From Actinomycetes bacterium (GTDB taxonomy: Bacteria > Actinomycetota > Humimicrobiia > Humimicrobiales > Humimicrobiaceae), in NCBI GenBank assembly GCA_030603375.1, contig JAUVXY010000037.1:1-10921 (forward strand): DNA of 10,921 bases, read 5' to 3'. Below, one piece after another: positions 8,297 through 10,921 of this stretch. The position numbers and the translations under genes were made by a program. Each line of letters opens with the position of its first letter. Positions within the stretch are counted from its first letter, which is position 1. A model generated the notes under the pieces. The model did no database searches. It saw only the letters and a program-made list of their open reading frames with translations, and was not told the DNA's origin.

Positions 8297-8761
8297 ATGA
8301 GAAACTCCTGGGAAAACAAAGTAATTATTGCTAGAAATAAAAAAGCACTGAGAGATTTTTTTATACTTGACAGCTATGAAGCCGGAATAATCTTAAAAGG
8401 AAGTGAAGTAAAATCTATTAGGGAACATAAAGTAAACTTAAGGGATAGTTACGGACGAATTAGGGACGGAGAATTACTTTTATATAATATGCATATATCT
8501 CCGTACAGTAAAAGCAGAGTGGAAGACATAAACCCTAAAAGGATTAGAAAATTGCTTATGCATAGGAAAGAAATTGACAGAATTGCCGGAAAATTAACTG
8601 ATAAGAGTTTGACGCTGGTTCCTTTAAGTGTATACGCAGTTAAAAATTTGGTAAAGATAGAAATAGCAATAGCCAAAAGCAAGGCAAAAAGGGATAAGAG
8701 GAGAGATATAGAAAAAAGAGAGCATGATAGAGAAATCAGGAGGGCATTTAAAAATATTTAA
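8297..8761 (+). CDS. smpB: SsrA-binding protein SmpB
   Basis: 154 residues, the normal SmpB size. The OB-fold core shows the family signatures NKKALRDFFILDSYEAGIIL, KGSEVKSIREHKVNLRDSYG and NMHISPYSKS. The basic C-terminal tail (KAKRDKRRDIEKREHDREIRRAFKNI) is the segment that enters the empty mRNA channel and decoding site on stalled ribosomes. SmpB binds the tRNA-like domain of tmRNA and escorts it, with EF-Tu, to ribosomes stalled on broken mRNA. Its RNA partner ssrA begins 44 bases after the stop codon. The ATG at 8297 has no clear Shine-Dalgarno sequence, but the N-terminus matches the family length, and the close spacing to the S41 gene suggests read-through transcription. Confidence 0.98.
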   Translation: MRNSWENKVIIARNKKALRDFFILDSYEAGIILKGSEVKSIREHKVNLRDSYGRIRDGELLLYNMHISPYSKSRVEDINPKRIRKLLMHRKEIDRIAGKLTDKSLTLVPLSVYAVKNLVKIEIAIAKSKAKRDKRRDIEKREHDREIRRAFKNI

Positions 8762-8775
8762 AACTATTGTATAAT
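8747..8775 (+). promoter_or_regulatory. Candidate ssrA promoter
   Basis: A consensus -10 box TATAAT lies at 8770-8775, with TTTAAA (4 of 6 to consensus) at 8747-8752, 17 bp upstream and inside the end of smpB. Transcription would start near 8782, leaving a leader of about 20 bases to be removed at 8805, as RNase P does for other tmRNAs. The TTGACA at 8796-8801 is not a usable -35 box: nothing like a -10 follows at the right distance. Confidence 0.45.
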
Positions 8776-8804
8776 ATAGTTATCTTCAAAGTAGTTGACA
8801 AATC

Positions 8805-9154
8805 GGGGGCGATTTGGATTCGACGGGGATAGGTTGAGCTTGGATTGCAAGTCGAGTTCCAGAACTCGTAAAAACTGGGTTTAAAAACAAACGCTGATAA
8901 TAACGAATTAGCTTTAGCAGCCTAAGAGCCGCTAACGTCTACAAAAAGTTTCCTGTGCTTTTTGATAGGCGCCGAGAAGCAGGATACTTTGCTACAGTTT
9001 GTCTGTGGCTGCAGCAGAGGAAATTTTTACAGGCTAACTTTTTTCGAGTATGTCCATATAAACGAAAAAAGTAATAATTAAATATGGACTAAGCTTGTAG
9101 ATGTCTAAGTGTCGATATCTTCGGACGCGGGTTCAATTCCCGCCGCCTCCACCA
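8805..9154 (+). ncRNA. ssrA: Transfer-messenger RNA (tmRNA), one-piece, 350 nt
   Basis: tmRNA rescues stalled ribosomes, acting first as tRNA-Ala and then as the message for a degradation tag. The 5' end has the signature GGATTCGACGGGGAT, and the 3' end has a T arm (GCGGG 9127-9131, loop TTCAATT, CCCGC 9139-9143). The acceptor stem pairs GGGGGCG (8805-8811) with CGCCTCC (9144-9150), including one G-U, followed by A and an encoded CCA (9152-9154). The tag frame is at 8893-8925. Two pseudoknots can be read directly. In one, AAAAAG 8943-8948 pairs with CTTTTT 8958-8963 and TCCTG 8951-8955 with CAGGA 8980-8984. In the other, ACTTTTTTCG 9037-9046 pairs with CGAAAAAAGT 9063-9072 and GTCCATAT 9052-9059 with ATATGGAC 9082-9089. 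The hairpin CGAGTT/AACTCG upstream of the tag fits another stem. It follows smpB, its protein partner. Confidence 0.98.
8893..8925 (+). other. tmRNA tag-peptide reading frame
   Basis: The internal message reads GCT GAT AAT AAC GAA TTA GCT TTA GCA GCC TAA, giving the tag ADNNELALAA with stop TAA at 8923-8925. The ALAA end is the usual ClpXP-type recognition signal and Ala is the common resume residue. The frame is open further upstream (GGT TTA AAA ACA AAC), so a resume point at the GGT, giving a longer Gly-starting tag as in Bacillus, cannot be excluded from sequence alone. Confidence 0.85.
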
Positions 9155-9164
9155 AAATTGTAAA

Positions 9165-9284
9165 TTGGCAGTACCTTTTGGACGAAACCCAAATTTTTTT
9201 GAGCAAAATCCAGATGATTTAGATAAAGAAATAGAAAGATACTTTAACACCGATTTCCACAGCCGCTTAACCGTCACCGGTTAA
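9165..9284 (+). pseudogene. Orphan 3' coding fragment (unrecognised) between ssrA and abiE
   Basis: A frame starting at TTG 9165 runs 39 codons to TAA 9282-9284. Its translation has protein-like composition: LAVPFGRNPNFFEQNPDDL, then DKEIERYFNTDFHSRLTVTG. There is no ATG and no ribosome binding site, and upstream the frame runs back into the tmRNA 3' end, so it cannot be an intact gene in this form. It may be the tail of a gene cut off when DNA joined at ssrA, or a chance open frame. I do not recognise the family. The stop codon lies within a perfect hairpin. Confidence 0.25.
9177..9200 (+). terminator. Possible weak intrinsic terminator after ssrA
   Basis: TTTGG (9177-9181) pairs with CCAAA (9189-9193) around a 7-base loop and is followed by seven T residues (9194-9200). 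The stem is only 5 bp. An alternative pairing of CCAAAA (9152-9157) with TTTTGG (9176-9181) would compete with it. The T-run also lies within the short reading frame described for 9165-9284. Confidence 0.35.
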
Positions 9285-9286
9285 GC
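9265..9286 (+). repeat. Perfect inverted repeat, 9-bp stem with 4-base loop
   Basis: GCTTAACCG (9265-9273) and CGGTTAAGC (9278-9286) are exact reverse complements around TCAC. No T-run follows (ACCCCCTA), so it is not a standard intrinsic terminator. It could be a recombinase or regulator site, a remnant of a mobile-element end, or a transcript-stabilising hairpin. Confidence 0.7.
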
Positions 9287-9311
9287 ACCCCCTACTACAG
9301 CAGATATTCAG

Positions 9312-9350
9312 CTATAACTGGCCATTATCATAGTTATAGGCAACAACTAT
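9312..9350 (+). promoter_or_regulatory. Inverted-repeat cluster upstream of the abiE promoter (candidate operator)
   Basis: CTATAACT (9312-9319) and AGTTATAG (9332-9339) form an exact 8-base inverted repeat. A third partial copy, AACTAT (9345-9350), is the complement of ATAGTT (9330-9335) and ends 3 bases before the -35 box. Characterised AbiEi antitoxins repress their own operon by binding inverted repeats in the promoter region, so this cluster is a natural candidate for that site. The link is inference. Confidence 0.45.
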
Positions 9351-9353
9351 TGC

Positions 9354-9382
9354 TTGACATGCAGCATCAGAAAAGATATATT
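9354..9382 (+). promoter_or_regulatory. Near-consensus sigma-70-type promoter of the abiE operon
   Basis: TTGACA (9354-9359, perfect) and TATATT (9377-9382, 5 of 6) are separated by exactly 17 bp. Transcription would begin near 9389, about 30 bases before the antitoxin ATG. This is the best promoter in the window and shows that the downstream pair is transcribed independently of the smpB-ssrA region. Confidence 0.7.
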
Positions 9383-9420
9383 ATTTACAGTTAATCATAA
9401 TGCACTCACTGGGGTGAAAC

Positions 9421-10194
9421 ATGAAACTGAAAATAATGACAAAAAAGACGCTTTCTGCTAAAGAAATAGATCTTATAACCCGGCTTGAATTTGAAGGAAA
9501 GGAAATTTACACCAGGAAAGAAATAAATTTCTTTTGTGCCAGCAGGCAAAAGGGCGCTTATTTAATAAAGAAATTGCTCGAAAAGAAAAGGCTCAGGAAG
9601 ATCATAAAGAATACTTATCTTTTTATTCCTATGAAAGCTCCTCAGGGCAGATGGACCGGTAACGAATATCTGATAGCGAAAGCATTAATAAATGAAGCAA
9701 AATATTATATAGGCTACTCCAGCGTATTTAACTCATATGGTTTTACCGAACAAGTCGCGCAAATGATACATGTGGTAAATGATAAATATTCAATAAAAAA
9801 AACCGTTGATGGTATCAGGTATAAGCTAATAAAAGTACTTCCTGATAGGATATATGGCCTGGAAACTCGTAAGATTAGCAGAGAAGATATTGTTTTTGCT
9901 TCAAAAGAACGGGCATTGTTAGACACATTTGAATTTTATAATGTTAAAAAGGCATCCAGCATTTTAACTAAGCAACTAAAGAATATTGATGTGGCTGTTT
10001 TTGTAGATTATGTCGCGCGCTATCCTGTACAAATAATCCGCAGGCGGATAGGGTTTTTCCTGGAAAAGCTCGGTGTTTCTCAAAAGATACTTAATAAAAT
10101 TAACATAGGGCAAAAGGGTTATTCTTTTTTATATGATACAGAAGCGAAGATTGGTAAATCCAATAAAAAATGGAGAATTATCATTAATGGATAA
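9421..10194 (+). CDS. AbiEi-like antitoxin of an AbiE toxin-antitoxin system
   Basis: 257 residues. The N-terminal part (about 10-70) reads as a winged helix-turn-helix, with ITRLEFEGKEIYTRKEINFF followed by GAYLIKKLLEKKRLRKIIKNTYLFIP, typical of AbiEi antitoxins that carry a DNA-binding head. The rest resembles the AbiEi C-terminal domain, including YYIGYSSVFNSYGFTEQ and the SKERALLDTFEFY block. In this family the protein represses its own operon and neutralises the partner nucleotidyltransferase. GGGGTG at 9411-9416 is the ribosome binding site for ATG 9421. The 3' end overlaps the next gene by 8 bases. The assignment rests on the pairing with the AbiEii gene and these motifs; the N-terminal domain could instead be called a generic transcriptional regulator. 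No symbol is given because the family is diverse. Confidence 0.82.
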   Translation: MKLKIMTKKTLSAKEIDLITRLEFEGKEIYTRKEINFFCASRQKGAYLIKKLLEKKRLRKIIKNTYLFIPMKAPQGRWTGNEYLIAKALINEAKYYIGYSSVFNSYGFTEQVAQMIHVVNDKYSIKKTVDGIRYKLIKVLPDRIYGLETRKISREDIVFASKERALLDTFEFYNVKKASSILTKQLKNIDVAVFVDYVARYPVQIIRRRIGFFLEKLGVSQKILNKINIGQKGYSFLYDTEAKIGKSNKKWRIIING

Positions 10195-10921
10195 GGAAAA
10201 GCTACAGCAAATAATACCGTTTATAGCGGAAAAATTTAAATTCAGACTGGAGACTATCGAGAAAGACTATTATTTGACCATTATTTTAAATAATGTTGAA
10301 TCGCATTTGAGTGATAAAATTGTTTTTAAAGGTGGAACGCTTTTAAATAAGATTCACCTTAATTATCATAGGTTAAGCGAAGATATTGACTTTACATACT
10401 TTAGTTCTGAAGGCATAGAGACTCGTTCTAAAAGGTCCCGGGCAATCACTCCAATAAGAGAAAAGATGCCGGAATTGTTAAAACTTTTAGATTTAAAAAG
10501 TAAAAAACCCGAAGGCGAAGGTTTTAACAATTCTACACAGTACGTATTTAATATTTTCTATCCATCATTTATCTCAGGAAAGGATGAGAATATAAAACTA
10601 GAGATCTCGCTCAGGCAAACGCCTGTTGAAAAACCAGTCTATAACGCAATAGCCCATTTTTACAAGGATCCGTTTACAGGAGAAGATTTAATCCCCAAAA
10701 ACAAGATATTGTCACTTACATTAAACGAGGCTGTGGCTGAAAAACTTAAAGCCGCGATAACAAGAAGGGATGTGGCGATTCGCGATTACTATGACTTATG
10801 GTTTATATCTGAGGCAGGGTTTGACTTTAAAAACAAAAACTTCCTTTCAATATTTAAGAAGAAACTCGAAGAAGAAAAATACAGGGATAATTATTCTCAT
10901 AATTTTGGCTTGAATCAAAAA
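10187..10921 (+). CDS. AbiEii-like nucleotidyltransferase toxin, 3' end outside window
   Basis: 245 residues are present and the frame is open to the window end. The nucleotidyltransferase motifs are intact: FKGGTLLNK (GG at 49-50), the metal-binding LSEDIDF with D66 and D68, and the family-specific block EKLKAAITRRD (from 185) with RDYYDLW (199-205), which places it in the AbiEii family of the DNA polymerase beta superfamily. AbiEii toxins halt growth and give abortive phage resistance; relatives such as MenT transfer nucleotides to tRNA acceptor ends. The ATG at 10187 overlaps the antitoxin by 8 bases, with GGAGA at 10172-10176 as ribosome binding site, so translation is probably coupled. 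Family proteins are usually somewhat longer, so only the tail appears missing. Nothing visible suggests inactivation. Confidence 0.88.
   Translation, partial: MDKEKLQQIIPFIAEKFKFRLETIEKDYYLTIILNNVESHLSDKIVFKGGTLLNKIHLNYHRLSEDIDFTYFSSEGIETRSKRSRAITPIREKMPELLKLLDLKSKKPEGEGFNNSTQYVFNIFYPSFISGKDENIKLEISLRQTPVEKPVYNAIAHFYKDPFTGEDLIPKNKILSLTLNEAVAEKLKAAITRRDVAIRDYYDLWFISEAGFDFKNKNFLSIFKKKLEEEKYRDNYSHNFGLNQK

Noticed and set aside
8796..8801. TTGACA just upstream of ssrA as its -35 box
   Set aside because: No -10 box follows at 16-18 bp, and transcription would start inside the mature RNA. The TATAAT at 8770 fits better.
9089..9277. Minus-strand reading frame with the motif RRRELNPRPK across the tmRNA 3' end
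   Set aside because: This motif is the antisense translation of the T arm and acceptor end of tRNA-like genes, a familiar spurious protein. The region is fully explained by ssrA.

Overview
The window is AT-rich bacterial DNA (by eye, clearly below 45% GC) with every gene on the + strand. It looks like a conserved chromosomal core that runs into an accessory region. The order hpf – secA – prfB – ftsE – ftsX – M23 peptidase – S41 protease – smpB – ssrA is typical of Bacillota and related, mostly Gram-positive-type lineages. The ribosome hibernation factor is the long form, UGA is used as a normal stop (hpf, secA, ftsX), and prfB carries a frameshift at UGA, so the genetic code is standard. I cannot name the phylum with confidence: Clostridia-like Bacillota or another low-GC, Gram-positive-related candidate lineage both fit.

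Layout: 1-264 is the 3' end of hpf. 265-404 is a leader with no gene. 405-4055 holds secA and prfB, coupled by an ATGA overlap; prfB is interrupted by an in-frame UGA and needs a programmed +1 shift to give a 368-residue RF2. 4139-5727 is ftsE-ftsX, overlapping at TAATG. 5820-6995 is a secreted coiled-coil LytM (M23) peptidase with all zinc and catalytic residues. 7032-8285 is a membrane-anchored PDZ/S41 carboxy-terminal processing protease. 8297-8761 is smpB, and 8805-9154 is the tmRNA gene ssrA.

The core genes fall into three jobs. HPF, RF2, SmpB and tmRNA handle ribosome hibernation, termination and rescue. SecA drives export. FtsEX, the M23 hydrolase and the S41 protease form a plausible unit for controlled peptidoglycan cleavage at division: FtsEX sits in the membrane, the hydrolase outside it, and the protease could trim exported proteins.

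Immediately after the encoded CCA of ssrA, a classic integration site for genomic islands, the content changes. There is a short orphan reading frame with no visible start (about 9165-9284), a perfect 9-bp stem hairpin, a cluster of inverted repeats, a near-consensus promoter, and then a two-gene AbiE-type toxin-antitoxin / phage-resistance module. That module has an AbiEi-like antitoxin at 9421-10194 and an AbiEii-like nucleotidyltransferase from 10187, cut by the window end. No integrase or second copy of the ssrA 3' end is visible, so the island interpretation is inference. I found no CRISPR array, tRNA, rRNA or complete insertion sequence, and nothing I can defend as an entirely new system. 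The AbiE module and the unexplained sequence between it and ssrA are the most interesting part.
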